Shown here: positions 8,525-19,821 of the stretch, piece by piece
How the letters are laid out: each line of letters opens with the position of its first letter
How positions within the stretch are numbered: the stretch's first letter is position 1
The notes under the pieces: generated by a model
Databases searched by the model: none
Seen by the model: the letters and a program-made list of their open reading frames with translations, nothing else
Told to the model about the DNA's origin: nothing
Translations under genes and position numbers: made by a program
NCBI GenBank assembly: GCA_964495905.1
Contig: CAZBWN010000029.1
Span: 124,001-188,000, forward strand
Source of the DNA: CAJBLF01 sp964495905
GTDB taxonomy: Bacteria; Patescibacteriota; Gracilibacteria; Absconditabacterales; Absconditicoccaceae
Direction of reading: 5' to 3'
Length of the DNA stretch: 64,000 bases

Positions 8525-11139
8525 ATTGTTTTTTTTACTTCTGTACTTGTTGCTGCTACTTGTGTAGTAGCAGTTTCTCGTTTAGTAGTTATTTTTTTAT
8601 CTGCTACACCTAAAATTATTGTTCAGATATCTGCTCACTTACTATTCTTAACTTTACATACTATATTTTTTTCATCTGCAACTGAAATTTCATAAGTATT
8701 TCATTTTTTTATTGCATCTATAGTTGATTTATAATCTTTATTATTTTCTATTTTTAGCATATTTTTGATGCTTGTCATCAATTTTTCAGAAACTTTTGGT
8801 GATAAAACGTTTGATGTAATTGATTCTAAAAATAAATCATAATTTTGTAGTTCTGCTGTTCATGCTTTTGTAGTATCTGTAAATATCTTTTTTAATGGAA
8901 CCAGAATATCGTTTTTATAATTTAAGGCATCTGTATTTGATTTTTCTATACCTGTAAATGTATCAGTATCTAATTTTTTATATTTTCCTGTGTCATCAAC
9001 TTGATTTAATAATTTATTTGTTGCTTCATTGAAAGTACTCTTAGCTATTTCTTCATCTTCATTTTTTTTCTTTTTTTCTGGTAGTGTCCCATTATCTAAT
9101 TTATTTTCTGTGATTATATATGAGAGATCTTTGCTTCCTGCAAAAAGGTATGATGCTAGATATTTTCATGCATCTTTTTCTGTCTTGATCACATAGCTTG
9201 TTCTGTTTCCTTCTTTTCCTTTTTCAAAATATTCTGAGTATGTTGTTTCTTCTTTTCATACTGATAGAACTCGAACCCTTTCATTCGCTTTGGCAATATT
9301 ATTTCGTGTATCATCGCTTCTTATCACTTTTGTTATAATGTTTTTGAATATGTCTTGATTATTATTCACTGCTTCCATATTTAATTTTTCTTCTTTTTCG
9401 TTTTTATTCTTTTTGATAAATTTTTCTTCTCCAATCTTTATTGGATTATTCGCATCATTATTATACAGCTTAATTCATATTTTCACAATACTTGGATCTA
9501 TGAATTCATAATATTGTTTTATATCTTTTTCTATTGATTCAAAATGTTCAAATCATGTTTTGAAATCGCTTCATTTGGGTGTTGAGTCTGTATCTTCTTT
9601 ATATTCTCGTTTGATAGTAGGATCTAGTTTAGCTGTAAGCGTTGTAATCGCTTCTTTTTCTTTTTCATCTAGTGGAAATTCGTCTTTATATAATTTATCT
9701 ATTTTTGCTCGCATCTCTTTTGGAAATCGATTTTTTAATTGTCATTTTCCAAGTCCAAACATCTGCATCAAACTAATAAGTAGTTTTCATAAGGTATCTA
9801 CGACATTTGTTTCTTTCTTTTCTTCAATAAATGCTCTTAAATTAAGAATCGTTTTTTTTCCTTCTTCATCCAGTTTTAATATTTCGTCCTGAAATGTTTT
9901 TGATAGCGCTAGTTTATTGAAATTTGCTGTTCTTGTCTCTTTATCTGCTCAAAGCAAATCTACTTTTTCTATATTTAGATATCCGATATATGTGTGCATA
10001 AGAGCTGGACTATTTTGTCTAATCATGTAATCGGTAAGTACAGTCGCATATCAGTTTTTGAGGTCAGGATATTGAGATATCTCTGTTCAATATTCTGTTT
10101 TTGTCTTAACCTCATTGTCGTTTTTATCCACTCCGTCTGTAGGTTTGTATGATAGGATTTGTGTAAGTATATTACCAATATTGTCTTCGGTATATCTTGT
10201 ACCTTTTGCTTCCATAAATCTTTCAAATGCTACAAAATTTCATTTATTATCAAAGCTATTAATACCTTTTTGGGTGCTGGTTCGATCTATATCACTAAAT
10301 TCTTTGTCTGCATCAAATGTCTTTTTTATAGTTCAGTCTATATTTTTTATTTCTACATTTGGAATATTTTTGTCAGCTGGTATCTTTTGTAGATCTGTTT
10401 TACTTCATCGAACAATATATTTTGTTTCGTTGTTATCTTTGTATTGTATCACTCGTTCATTTGATTTATCAAATCTTGAATCAGTAAAATCTGTACCTTT
10501 TCAGATCTGGATATCAGTTATATCTCCACTGTTTTTATCACCTTTTATATAGAGTTTTGTAAGCCCTGCAAATACCGTAGTATCATCAATTTTTTTGGTT
10601 CCTGACTCATTTGGACTATAGAGTGTTTCTAATGTCTTTTCAAATTTATCTTTATTTTGTTCAAAAAGATCGTTTTTTACTTTTTCTTGGGTTTCATAAT
10701 TCGTATTTAGCGTTTCTGATGCTGTTTTTTTGTTTTTTTCTGCTCCTATTATCACTGTTTTTGCTTCTGTTTCTCTATCTATCATATTTTTTTTAAGCCC
10801 CCTTACTGTTTCTAAATCATCTAATAAAATATCCCCTCATGATTTTTTGCTATATTTTGTTAAATCTGTTTCAAATGCAGTTATCGCCTCTGTAAAGTTT
10901 ATTACAGTCTTGTCTGTCATATCGTTTCGATTTACGTTTTTATTTTTTATCTGTATCTTCAAATTATTCGCAATATCTTTCAAAACGTTATTTCATTTGG
11001 TGTCCAGGATATTTACAATCTCCTTTTTTTTAGGATCATCTAATTTTTTCAGAAAATCAGTAACATCAGCCTTTTGTCATTCTTGCACACTATTTTTAAT
11101 CTCTTCTTGTCTGCTTTTTACTTCTAATTGCTCAACCAT
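8521..11139 (-). CDS. Large charged protein of unknown function (872 aa)
   Basis: I do not recognise this family. The product has no signal peptide or membrane helix, is very rich in Lys, Asp, Glu, Asn and Thr, and looks like an elongated cytoplasmic helical protein. Segments such as TVINFTEAITAFETDLTKY, LISLMQMFGLG and RNNIAKANERV show no catalytic pattern. Many UGA codons and several CGA codons (in TKYIV-x-GSKTDL and NERV-x-VLSVG) are in frame, and Trp fits both. Its stop (8521-8523) overlaps the PAP2 stop. A 96-residue gene lies directly upstream. A lineage-specific structural protein is a guess. Confidence 0.8.
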
Positions 11140-11175
11140 TTGATATACAGGCAAATAAATAAAATCCCTATTGAA

Positions 11176-11466
11176 TTAAATTTCCTTGATCATTTCATCT
11201 AATGCATCTAATCATTTTTCATCGCGCATATGTTGTTCTCGTTCTATTTTTTTGAGTTTTTCAAGTACATCTTTTGATTTTTGTAGTTTTCATTTAGTCT
11301 CACTATCTTGAATTTCATCTATGGTTTTAGCAAAAATATCTACCAAATTGTCGATAGTTGTATCGTCTAATGTGTTGCCTTCAACAAGAATCTTGAGTCC
11401 TCTAGCAAGTGCCCGGTATCCTGTCAATGCATCTAGGATTTTGAGTATATATTCTTTCTTAGTCAT
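11176..11466 (-). CDS. Small helical protein of unknown function
   Basis: The 96-residue product is mostly helical and charged (LKILDALTGY, LARGLKILVEGN, DEKGLDALDEMIKEI). It starts at ATG 11466 and ends 36 bases before the 872-residue gene on the same strand, so the two are probably co-transcribed. One CGG codon follows ALTGY. No domain is recognised. Confidence 0.65.
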
Positions 11467-11528
11467 GATTGATATTATACCATAAAAACTTTTAGTACTT
11501 AATTGTATCTAGAACTGCTTGGAAATAC

Positions 11529-11551
11529 AAAAAAACCCCGCTAGAGCGAGG
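11529..11551 (-). terminator. Terminator after the RNA-methylase-like gene
   Basis: On the minus strand CCTCGCT and AGCGGGG pair (one G-U) around a 2-base spacer, and seven T follow. It separates the methylase-like gene from the small 11466 gene. Confidence 0.75.
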
Positions 11552-11575
11552 CTAATAGATTGACATATTTATAGT

Positions 11576-12622
11576 TTATTTAATAATCATTATTTTTCTT
11601 CCAATTTGTTGTCATTCCCTGCTGTAGATCTCAGGTATGGTCTCGATATGTAGCCCAATCGTGTTTCAATATTCAGTGATTTTTTGTTCTAGAGAATTAT
11701 CTTGTTGTAAATAATATGGGATAGTGAAGACAGCGATTGCTCATCAGAGCGCTTGTACCCTATCCAAAAAACTTTGATACAGTTTCAACACTTGTGTTTG
11801 AAACTTTTGGACATCCTCTGCTGATGTTGTTTTAGTCACTATAGGTCATAATCGTCATTCAGTAACGATAAGCACTCCCTCTTTCTTTTCATCGTCTATT
11901 ATACCTGCTTTTAACGGTTGAATGATATCGTGTTTGAATATCTCAAACTGTTTGTCCGGTGTATAAAACTTTGTAGTTTTTCGCCATGGTGCATTTTGTT
12001 CTGCATAACTTGTGTTGATATCTGATCCTATAAAATCATAGCCAAGATAGTTTGCAAGCATCCCTGTGGTTCATGATCATACGAATGGATCGTAGATGCA
12101 TATGTTTTCAATATTGAAATCTGAATTATGAAGCATATTTGATAATCAGATATTGATCATGATATGTGCTAATTTTGCTGGCATCATTCCCATCTCCATA
12201 CTGCGTCCTGGTTTACTAAAATCCACTGCTTCATAGAGTTCTATATTTTGGTACTGCTCTACTATCCCATAAAGACCGTTTTCTAGGTTGATGATCTCTT
12301 TTCCTTTATTTTTGATCTCTCTGTCCGTGTGGAAGATATCCACTAATTTATATCTTCTGATTCCGATAGTATTTTTGAGATGTTTTCCATTTGCTTCATT
12401 TTGGATTCCGATGATCTTTACATCAGCCAATAATTCTTGTAATTCTTTTTCTTTGACCACGATTCCTGCTTTGATGATTCCTCAAAGCTGCGGTAAAAGC
12501 TCTTTATATTTTGTATCGAAAATCATTATCCCTTTTTTAGGATAACTGATTTCTTTCGCTTGGACTAATTGAAGCTCATGTAAGCTTATTTCTGGGTTTT
12601 TTCATAAAATAGCGAAATACAT
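11576..12622 (-). CDS. Trm11/UPF0020-like RNA or DNA methyltransferase
   Basis: The 348-residue product looks like a SAM-dependent N-methylase of the Trm11 or RNA methylase type. Seen: KPGRSMEMGMMPAKLAHIMINI, typical of the region before the Rossmann fold, then YDPFVGSGTTGMLA (SAM loop), DFIGSDIN and a TE-x-RLGPIV stretch near the position of the catalytic NPP[YF]-type motif, whose exact form is not clear. Three glycines of the SAM loop and nearby are UGA. The N-terminal 150 residues would be the substrate-recognition part. The substrate (tRNA guanosine or DNA) cannot be told from sequence alone. Confidence 0.8.
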
Positions 12623-12623
12623 A

Positions 12624-12662
12624 ATTTAATGAATAATGAATAATTAAAAATGAATAATGAAG
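12624..12662. repeat. GAATAAT heptamer array upstream of the methylase-like gene
   Basis: GAATAAT and TAAAAAT units in 7-base register. The rest of the stretch 12663-12836 holds no gene I can support. Confidence 0.7.
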
Positions 12663-12836
12663 GATTTTTCTTTTCATTAAAACTATACTTAAATAGTATT
12701 AAAAAACAAAAGAAAAAACCTGACTGAGTTGGCCAGATTTTATTCTCCCTAGTCATTATCCTACAAAATATTAAGTTGCTAAACAAATATCCTGCAGACT
12801 CTGACAAAATATATCTCTTATTATATACTCGGCTTT

Positions 12837-13265
12837 TTAAGCTGTTTGTAACATCTTTTTGAGTTCAAGATCAGCATTCGTTTTTTCTAGTTTTATCAAT
12901 GCTTTTTCTATCTCTTCAATGCTTCATTCAGTTTTGAGTCTCTTGATTCTTTCTTCAAGAGTCTGTTTGCTCTGAAGTAATGTGCTTTCTGATTGTTCAG
13001 GAGCAAGTGTTGCTTCAGCGCTTACAATACGGACAATTTTCCCGTCTATGAATACCATACCTTTTGATGTGCTTATATATATCGGATTTCCTACTTTCAC
13101 ATGATTTTCCATGGGCCATAATTTAATGATTCCTGGTTTGACTGAGGCAACCATAGGAGAATGTCCATCCATGACTTTGAGATTTCCATTTTCCGTGGGG
13201 ATTGATATTTTCTCGATTTCCCCTTGAAAGATTGTCTTTGCTGGTGTTGAGATTTTTAACTTCAT
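12837..13265 (-). CDS. atpC: F-type ATP synthase epsilon subunit, isolated
   Basis: The epsilon subunit links the central stalk of F1F0 ATP synthase and inhibits ATP hydrolysis. Seen in 142 residues: the N-terminal beta-sandwich (MKLKISTPAKTIFQGEIE, IPTENGNLKVMDGHSPMV, KPGIIKL) and the C-terminal helical hairpin (SEATLAPEQ..., EERIKRLKTE, IEKALIKLEKTNADLELKK). It lies 110 bases downstream of ftsZ on the same strand, with no other ATP synthase gene in the window. That position is unusual, because atpC normally ends the atp operon. Confidence 0.9.
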
Positions 13266-13375
13266 AGGTTTCTGTTAGTATATAAAGCTATCATAAGTAT
13301 ATTCCGGATACCTTCCTATGCAAATATCTTGCTTCTTGAATACGTTTTTAACTTGACATTGAATTAATTTAATAT

Positions 13376-14533
13376 TTATTTTTTGTCTTTATTGAGCGAT
13401 CTTCTGATAAATGCTGGAGTTTCTAGGTCTTCAGCTGGAGCTTCAGCTTTTTCTTCTTGAACATTCTCTTTTTTGATTCCTCTCATGATGAAATTTTCTG
13501 ATTCTCTTCTTCCTGACATAGTAGGTCTTCCAAGAATATCTCTTTGCGGTTGTTTAAGTATCTGTTCTTTGCTTTGTTCTTCAAATCCTGTAGCGATGAT
13601 AGTAACTTTGATTTCGTCTTCCATACTGTCATCAAGTGTCATTCCCCAAAAGAAATTTACATCTGGATCAATGATCTCTTCTACTACTGCTGCTGCTTCT
13701 CTTACTTCTGCAGGTGTCAAATCATGACCTCCTGTAACTGCGAATATGATGCTCTTTGCCCCATCTAGATTCTCTTCTAACAATGGATTTTCAATAGCCT
13801 TTCTAGCAGCTTCTACTGCTCTCTTTTCTCCTGCACCGTAACCGATACCAAGCAATGCATTTCCAGAGTTTGTCATTACCGCTTTCACATCTGCGAAATC
13901 GATATTGATGTCTCCTGGTTTGATGATCAAATCTGATATACCTTGGACACCCAAGAATAAGATCTTGTCTATCATAGTAAATGCTTGTTTGAAGCTTGTT
14001 TTTTTGTCTATTACGTTGAAAATTTTATCATTTGGAATTACGATAAGCGTATCTACAGCTTCTTTGATCTTTTTAACTCCTTCTTCTGCATTTCCTGTCC
14101 TTCTATTCCCTTCAAAACTGAATGGTTTAGTGATGATACCGACAGTTAATATTCCCATCCCTCTTGCGATATTTGCAATGACGGGAGCAGCACCTGTTCA
14201 AGTTCCACCTCCCATACCGCAGGTAATGAATACCATATCAGTATCTTGAAGCATAGCTTTGAGCTCTGTTTCGCTTTCTTCAGCAGCTTTTCTTCCTATC
14301 TCAGGGTTGGCTCCTGCACCAAGTCCTTTTGTAAGATTAAGACCGATATTTATCTTTTTTTCAGCCAAATTTGTAGCAAGATCTTGTGCATCAGTATTGA
14401 TAGCAACGAATCCTACTCCTTCTAATCCTTCTGAGATCATTCTATTAAGTGCTTTGTTTCCACACCCACCCACTCCTATTACTTTGATTTTAGCTCCTGG
14501 AATAAATTCCGGATTGATTTCATGAATTACCAT
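13376..14533 (-). CDS. ftsZ: Cell division protein FtsZ
   Basis: FtsZ is the tubulin-like GTPase that forms the division ring. Seen in 385 residues: VGGCGNKALNRM, VAINTDAQDL, the tubulin signature GGGTGTGAAP, ITKPFSFEG-x-RR, the synergy-loop region with DFADVKAVM and NSGNALLGIG, and a C-terminal tail TPAFIRRSL that matches the peptide bound by FtsA. The second glycine of GTG in the signature loop is encoded by UGA (14196-14198), which proves UGA is Gly here. ftsA lies upstream, atpC downstream. Confidence 0.97.
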
Positions 14534-14542
14534 CTTTTAAAC

Positions 14543-14645
14543 TAATTAATAATTAAAAATGAATAATGAATAATGTCGGTATTTTTTTATTAATAAATAT
14601 ATTCCATCGTTTTTAGTTTTTAGTTATTAGTTGTTAGTTAAGTTT
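14543..14645. repeat. Heptamer arrays between ftsA and ftsZ
   Basis: GAATAAT units at 14543-14573 and AGTTATT/AGTTGTT units at 14620-14643 flank a short AT-rich gap. Confidence 0.6.
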
Positions 14646-15822
14646 AAAAGAGGTCTTTGAAGAAGGTTCAGATTTTTCCGACGAAATCGAGATTGAATTT
14701 TAATCCTGCACCTTTTCTTCCTTCTGTATATTTATTGGCCCATACATATGTTCCCAATACATTTATGAATTGTATGTTTGATGAAATATCACCGAGATTG
14801 AGTATGCTATCTTTACCGTAGAATGTAGCTAATTTGAAGATATCTTTGGATAATAAGTCTAGATTCGGCATCCTTGCTCCTCATCAGATCAAGAGAACTC
14901 CTCCTGCTAATCTCCCATCTCTGTCGAGACTTTTGAGATGACTATTTATCTTCATAAATATCTCTTCGTATCTTGCATTGATGACGTCTGCTAGAAATAG
15001 GCTATCTATAGCGCTATCATCTGCTACTCTGTCTTTTTGTACAATAGCTGATCCATGTGTTCTTTTGATCTCTTCAGCGTCTTTGATGTCTACTTGCAAA
15101 CCTATAGAGATATCTTTGGTTACATCTTCACTTCCCATAGCAAGTGTCCCGTATCCTAATGGATATCCATCTTCATATATTACGTAACTTGTTTGATTCT
15201 TTCATATATCTACGAGGATTGTTCCTAGGTCTTTATGGTCATAATCCAAAGCTACTTCAGTTGCAGCGATGATATTTGGGACGATGTCGACAATATTCAA
15301 TCCTACTTTTTCAAATGCTTCAATAACACCATTATAAATATTTTTTGGAATCATGAATACGTCTGCTACCAATTCGAGTTTTTTCCCTTTCATCCCGATA
15401 GGATCCTTCTCTTTTTTGTTCTCATCGATAAGGAAATGTACAGGTACGATCTTTATAGTCTCATAATTGCTTTTGTTGGAAATCTCTGCGATGACTCTAG
15501 AAAGATGTTCTACATCCTCCCCTACTATCTCTTCAGTCATGATTCTTTTTTGTTCTATGATTCTTGTTACAATCATCTCTGGATGTGAAATTCCTACGAA
15601 TACTTCTTCTATGAAATCCTCTCCTATCTTTTTGATGAATGATTCTGTAATCCTGTTGATGGTATTTACAAAAGCTTCTGTATCTAGGATTTTTCCTTTA
15701 CGCATTCCTTGGGTAGGTTCCATTTGTTTAGCTAGAATGATTTCTTTTCCATCATCATTAGCAAAAACAACTCCCTTAATGACATCATTTCCGATATCGA
15801 AGACTGCTTTGATGTCTTTCAT
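14644..15822 (-). CDS. ftsA: Cell division protein FtsA
   Basis: FtsA is the actin-like ATPase that tethers FtsZ to the membrane. Seen in 392 residues: phosphate-1 loop VFDIGNDVIKGVV, the 1C region (MRKGKILDTEAFVNTINRI, VFVGISHPEM), phosphate-2 loop TILVDIGKNQTSY, the SHS2/actin core with AEEIKRTHGSA, and GGVLLIGGGARMPNL. The C-terminus ends KIGTFFKDLF, an amphipathic helix that would bind the membrane. Adjacent GG in LLIGGGA is written with consecutive UGA codons. It begins the ftsA-ftsZ-atpC group. Confidence 0.93.
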
Positions 15823-16018
15823 ATTCGTTTTGTGTGTTAGTTAGATAAAAGATTTTAATAAATTGTTCATCAAGGATGTATCTATACAATTAGAAAAAAC
15901 AAACCTATTTAAATCTATTGTGATATACAATGGTTATCAGTCAATATTTTTTATTTTTTCCTCTTGCTAACTTATGGCTATCAGTCAAATTTACTAGGTA
16001 GTATCTGGTAAATTCATC

Positions 16019-16049
16019 ATAAAAAAATACACTAGTTTGCACTAGTGTA
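16019..16049 (-). terminator. Terminator after the nucleotidyltransferase gene
   Basis: A perfect 9-bp stem (16028-16036 with 16041-16049, TACACTAGT/ACTAGTGTA) with a TTGC loop has a run of T on the minus strand. The rest of 15823-16018 holds no gene. Confidence 0.85.
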
Positions 16050-16086
16050 CTGTATTCAAAGCTTTATTCTGTGAATTTTATCGTAT

Positions 16087-16983
16087 TTATCTGTTCATTT
16101 TTTTCTTGTACATCATATAGAGAAGATGGATTCTTTTTCTTATATCCATATGAAATTTGAGCATGTTATCGTTGATTACTATGCCCCACCCCTTATCTTT
16201 TAGCTGTTTTGTCTTGTAGATAACTATAGGTAATCGCACGAGTTTTATGAGGAGTTCAATACCCTTTCCCATGATTCCTCCCGAGAGGAATTCAACTGTT
16301 TTTTTGAACTTAGTCGCACCTGTGACCGGAGTGAGTCAAATATTGATGCAATGTCTTCCTGGGAAGTTGGGCAAAGCGCTTTCCAGCCATTTATTGTGTT
16401 TATAGATATTTTCCGGCGTTTCTTGGTATAAAGGTACCAGATGTGCCAGCCAGTAGATAAAATAGATGTCGTTTTGAGGGAGCATGATATTGTAGAGATT
16501 TTGATGGGTATGGGTTACATAGAAGCTGAGGCAGAACTTTTTCTTCTTTCCTCGTATCACTCCCCTTTTGAGTCCAAATAAGAAAAATACTACTGCACTC
16601 CAAAATCTCGCACGTCGTAACGATCCTTTTTTTGTTACTATAAATACATCTATATCAGAATCCTCTTTTAGTGCATTGAACGTGATGGAATTACAGAGGT
16701 ATATTGACTGGATAAACGGTACTGACCTATATAATCGACTGAATCTGTTGATATATCTGAGAAAATCGTCCATATATGGGTTTTTTTTGTCCCAGCTGTA
16801 CTTTACCTCATCCGGAGGAAATTCTTGACCTCTCAGGATGTCTTCCTGTTTCTTCCGTCATTTTTTTTGGAAAAGGAAATAGCTAGAATGGCGTGGAACC
16901 TCGTAATTCATGATTTTATAGAAGATCAGATGTTGTTGATCATCTAGGGTATTTACTAGTGGGAAGGAAGAATTTTGAGTCAT
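16087..16983 (-). CDS. Nucleotidyltransferase-superfamily protein
   Basis: The 298-residue product carries a minimal nucleotidyltransferase core: IQSIYLCNSITFNALKEDSD followed by IDVFIV, where the paired Asp residues of the SDID motif would bind metal, then RRARFWSAVVFFLFG. The C-terminal half is hydrophobic and basic. Such proteins transfer a nucleotide to small molecules or proteins, but no specific substrate is visible. The first 15 codons lie in a 57-bp segment that is duplicated 1.08 kb away (18021-18077), on the other side of the BRO-type gene. Confidence 0.7.
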
Positions 16984-16995
16984 ATACTCTATATA
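16939..16995. repeat. 57-bp direct repeat, copy A
   Basis: Copy A carries the start of the nucleotidyltransferase gene and matches copy B at 18021-18077 with about five mismatches. The two copies bracket the BRO/DinD-type gene. Confidence 0.85.
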
Positions 16996-17042
16996 AAGTT
17001 GAAAAGTGGAAAGATGGAAAAATTGAAAGATGATAATTTTAT

Positions 17043-17939
17043 TTATTTTTTTTTCTTTGTCTTGTTTTTGTTATATCCGAGTTTTTCTTGTTTACGTGCT
17101 TGTTTTCTCAACGCCTGTTGTTTTGTGGTGAGACGATTGTTTGGATCAAGAATTGATTTTCATATTTTTTCTTCTAAATTCTCTTTTGTATGTTTTGCTA
17201 CATCTGATCACTGTAAAAGCGCATCTTGTACTGCATTAAATCCTTGGGCATTTTTACTTTTTGCTATTTCAGTACCTGCTTCTTCTGATAATCCTGTCAA
17301 AAGCATTTCTGTTCTTGTCATATGATCTCTCAAATTATCGTTTTTGGTCAGTCATTTATGCTTTTTATATTCTTCAGCGTCCTTTCATGATCGTGAATAA
17401 GAGATATTTGTTAATATACTATACTCTTTTCCTTGAATTCCTCTAGTTTTAAGTTCATCGGTATAATCATGTCTGATATCTATACTTTGTAATCTTTGTT
17501 TGATTTCCTTGTCACTCATTCATCTGCTCTTGTAGACTTGGATAGCTCTTTCTCTTGATCTTTGCATGCCAAGTTCGGGATCATTCCCTTCTTCTACTCT
17601 TTGATTACCAAGAGAAGCAAGCCATTGCTTCACGTTTTCTGCCTTGGGTGAAGGAATTGATTGAATAATACGAAACATTGTTTGTGTATTTGTGGCATCA
17701 GATTTATATTTTTTACTATCAGAAGACATAAATTTCAGTTGTCCGATTTTTTCGGACAACTCAGTATATCATTCTTCTTTAGTCAGTTTTGTCTTAAGAT
17801 CGTTTCGATATTTTCTTGCTCTTTCTGATCCTGTAAGGAGTGATATTATATCTACTATAGAAAACCATCGTTCATCATTGTGTCGCTCCCTTCTTACTTG
17901 TTTATCCTCAAAAAAAGCAACAGCAGTATTTTTTATCAT
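17043..17939 (-). CDS. BRO-N / DinD-like phage antirepressor-type protein
   Basis: The 298-residue product belongs to the BRO-N family of phage antirepressor or DNA-damage-inducible D-like proteins. Seen: FEDKQVRRE-x-HNDE-x-WFSIVDII, ARKY-x-NDLK, IIQSIPSPKAENVKQWLAS, QRSRERAIQVYKSRG, IQGKEYSILTNISYS and LRDHMTRTEMLLTGL. The three x positions are CGA (codons 19, 24 and 45), and the family has Trp at all three (REWHNDEWWFS, ARKYWNDLK), so CGA reads as Trp. The C-terminus is a Lys-rich tail. It is bracketed by 57-bp direct repeats, which suggests acquisition or duplication. Confidence 0.88.
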
Positions 17940-17942
17940 CCC

Positions 17943-18065
17943 TTAATTTTTAGCATGTAAACATACATCTGTTCCTATTATATTTATCTCCCTATTGTTG
18001 TCAATCTTATTTTTGACAAAATCATCTAGGGTGTTTACTAGCGGAAAGGAAGAATTTTCGCTCAT
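17943..18065 (-). pseudogene. Short ORF sharing the duplicated nucleotidyltransferase start, probable remnant
   Basis: The 40-codon ORF starts MSENSSFPLVNTLDD, nearly the same as the first 15 residues of the 16983 gene (MTQNSSFPLVNTLDD), then diverges and stops four bases before the BRO-type start. It may be a remnant of a duplicated gene end or a tiny leader peptide. Confidence 0.45.
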
Positions 18066-18077
18066 ATACTCTATATA
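18021..18077. repeat. 57-bp direct repeat, copy B
   Basis: Copy B matches 16939-16995, in the same orientation, and lies upstream of the BRO-type gene. Confidence 0.85.
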
Positions 18078-18099
18078 TAGAATGGGGTAAGAAATTCCA

Positions 18100-18735
18100 C
18101 TAAATTTCTAGGGGCGTCTCTGATTTTTGTGCTATAATATATAATTTGGTATAGCTTAACTCTTTCTCTGATTTCGGTATTCTTTCAAACTTGTGCAATA
18201 TTGTGAATCCCGTTTTTAAAAGTAAATCCCTTATTTCCTGATATGAAATAATATTTAAAAACAATTTTTCATCTGGTTTGAAAGGCTCTTCTATAAATAC
18301 TTCTTTTGATTCTCCAGATTGCAAAGCGATATATATTATTCCATCTTTTTTTAAAAAAGAATTTAAACGATTGAGTAAATCGTAAACATCTTTTTTTGGT
18401 ATGTGAATTAAAAAACAAGATGCAAGTATTCAATCAAACGAATTTCTATCATATGTTAATTTTCTAGCATCTCATACTTGAAAATCTATATGCGGATATT
18501 TCTTTTTCGCAAACTCAACCATTTGAGACGAAAAATCAATACCAATTGTTTTGAATCAAATAGAACTCATATAATTTGCATCGACTCATGTTCAACAGCC
18601 AACATCAAGAATTTTTCATTGTTTCGGTAAATGTTTCAAAAAATCACCAATATAATCTGATGGTTCATGAAATGCTTTTGCATATTGTTTTACTATCTTA
18701 TCATATACTATGCTTGCCGATTTACTTCCATCCAT
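18100..18735 (-). CDS. Class I SAM-dependent methyltransferase
   Basis: The 211-residue product has a Methyltransf_11/25-type Rossmann fold. Seen: motif I KILDVGCGTGVDANY, motif II IGIDFSSQMVEFAKKK, DFQVGDARKL, motif IV FDGILASCFLIHIPK and LNSFLKKDGIIYIAL. The Gly residues in DVGCGTG are partly UGA. The substrate cannot be inferred. It lies upstream of the BRO-type gene and downstream of a deoxyribosyltransferase-like gene. Confidence 0.88.
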
Positions 18736-18768
18736 GTTATGTGAATTTAAGATAAATTATCTGTATTC

Positions 18769-19170
18769 TTATTCTAATACAACATTCCAATTTGATAATA
18801 ATTTTGACATGGGTTCAATGATATCTTCAAATTCTTTATATTCAATGATGTTATCTGCTACTCCTTTTACGGTATCTTTAATAGAAGTTCCTTGTTTTGT
18901 AATCACTATTATTTTCTTATTCATAGAATAAGCTATTCCAAGTTCTATCATACGGCCGTGTGTCGGACCATCATATTCTATGAGTAATGCATCGCATTTT
19001 TCTATCTCTTCTTTAGCTTTTTGCATCATTTCATGTCAGTTGTGAAATGCTTTTTCATCACGAACAAAACAATATTCCTCAAATCCAGATTTTCTGACTA
19101 TTGAACATATTTTTTCTATTTCATCTTTGTTGTCTCCGTCTTTAAATGGGGCTGTGATGTAGATTTTCAT
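18769..19170 (-). CDS. Nucleoside 2-deoxyribosyltransferase-like protein
   Basis: The 133-residue product resembles the short nucleoside deoxyribosyltransferase / Rossmann-like family. Seen: an N-terminal IYITAPFKDGDN strand-loop, a central KCDALLIEYDGPTHGRMIELGIAYSMNKKIIVIT segment with the Glu used as nucleophile in the family (IELG), and a C-terminal FEDIIEPMSKLL helix. The family exchanges bases between deoxynucleosides or acts as a hydrolase on nucleotides. The exact substrate is unknown. Confidence 0.75.
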
Positions 19171-19199
19171 GAAATATTTTTTAATAATAAATTATTAAA

Positions 19200-19814
19200 T
19201 TAGTTATCCCATTCAAGACAATCACTACCTGTAAAACTAAGACACATATATTTCTTTACCTGTAGCGTTCTGATATCGCTTTCAAAACGAGCCATCGTCT
19301 TGCATCATGTTCATGATATATCACATTGCAAGAAACTATTACCTCCTGTACTTATTGAATTTGTTCCGCTGAGATAGAAAGATTGGAGAGATGAATTTTC
19401 TTGGAGCCCTTTGTTGATGTGGAGTTCGTATGTGTCTCATGTCAGAATAATCATATAACTATTGCTGCTGCAATAACTGATGTTTGTATCTCCTGTAATT
19501 TCTATACTACTATATATATGCTCACTCCCCTGTTCTTGATACTTTAATTGTATGAGTTGTTGAGCGGGATTGAAAGTAATAATATATTGATCAGGAAAAA
19601 TTGCAGTAGTCCCTGTAAAGAGTGATTTACTGCTGAGTCCTGCATGCAAAAAATTATTCACTTCGCCATAGATGGTTTCTATACACGATTGACCATAGAG
19701 TATATCTTTGTTCTTAAATTGGAAAGCTGATCTAAATGCTACAAACAAAATACCAACGATCATCATCACGATGAGTATCTCAAGAAAACTGAATCCTTTT
19801 CTTTTTTTGTTCAT
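19200..19814 (-). CDS. Type IV pilin-like (pseudopilin) protein
   Basis: The 204-residue product has a class III signal peptide: basic MNKKRKG then FSFLEILIVMMIVGILFVAF, with cleavage expected after Gly7 and the Glu5 of the mature protein present. The rest is a beta-rich globular head with Cys in QSCIET, SYCSSN, LQCDIS, TGCKTM and DCLEWDN that could form disulfides. It would be processed by a prepilin peptidase and assembled by the pilB/pilC machine at 3359-5807. It is transcribed directly downstream of dnaN (gap 7 bases), an unusual partner. Confidence 0.85.
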
Positions 19815-19821
19815 ACTGTTT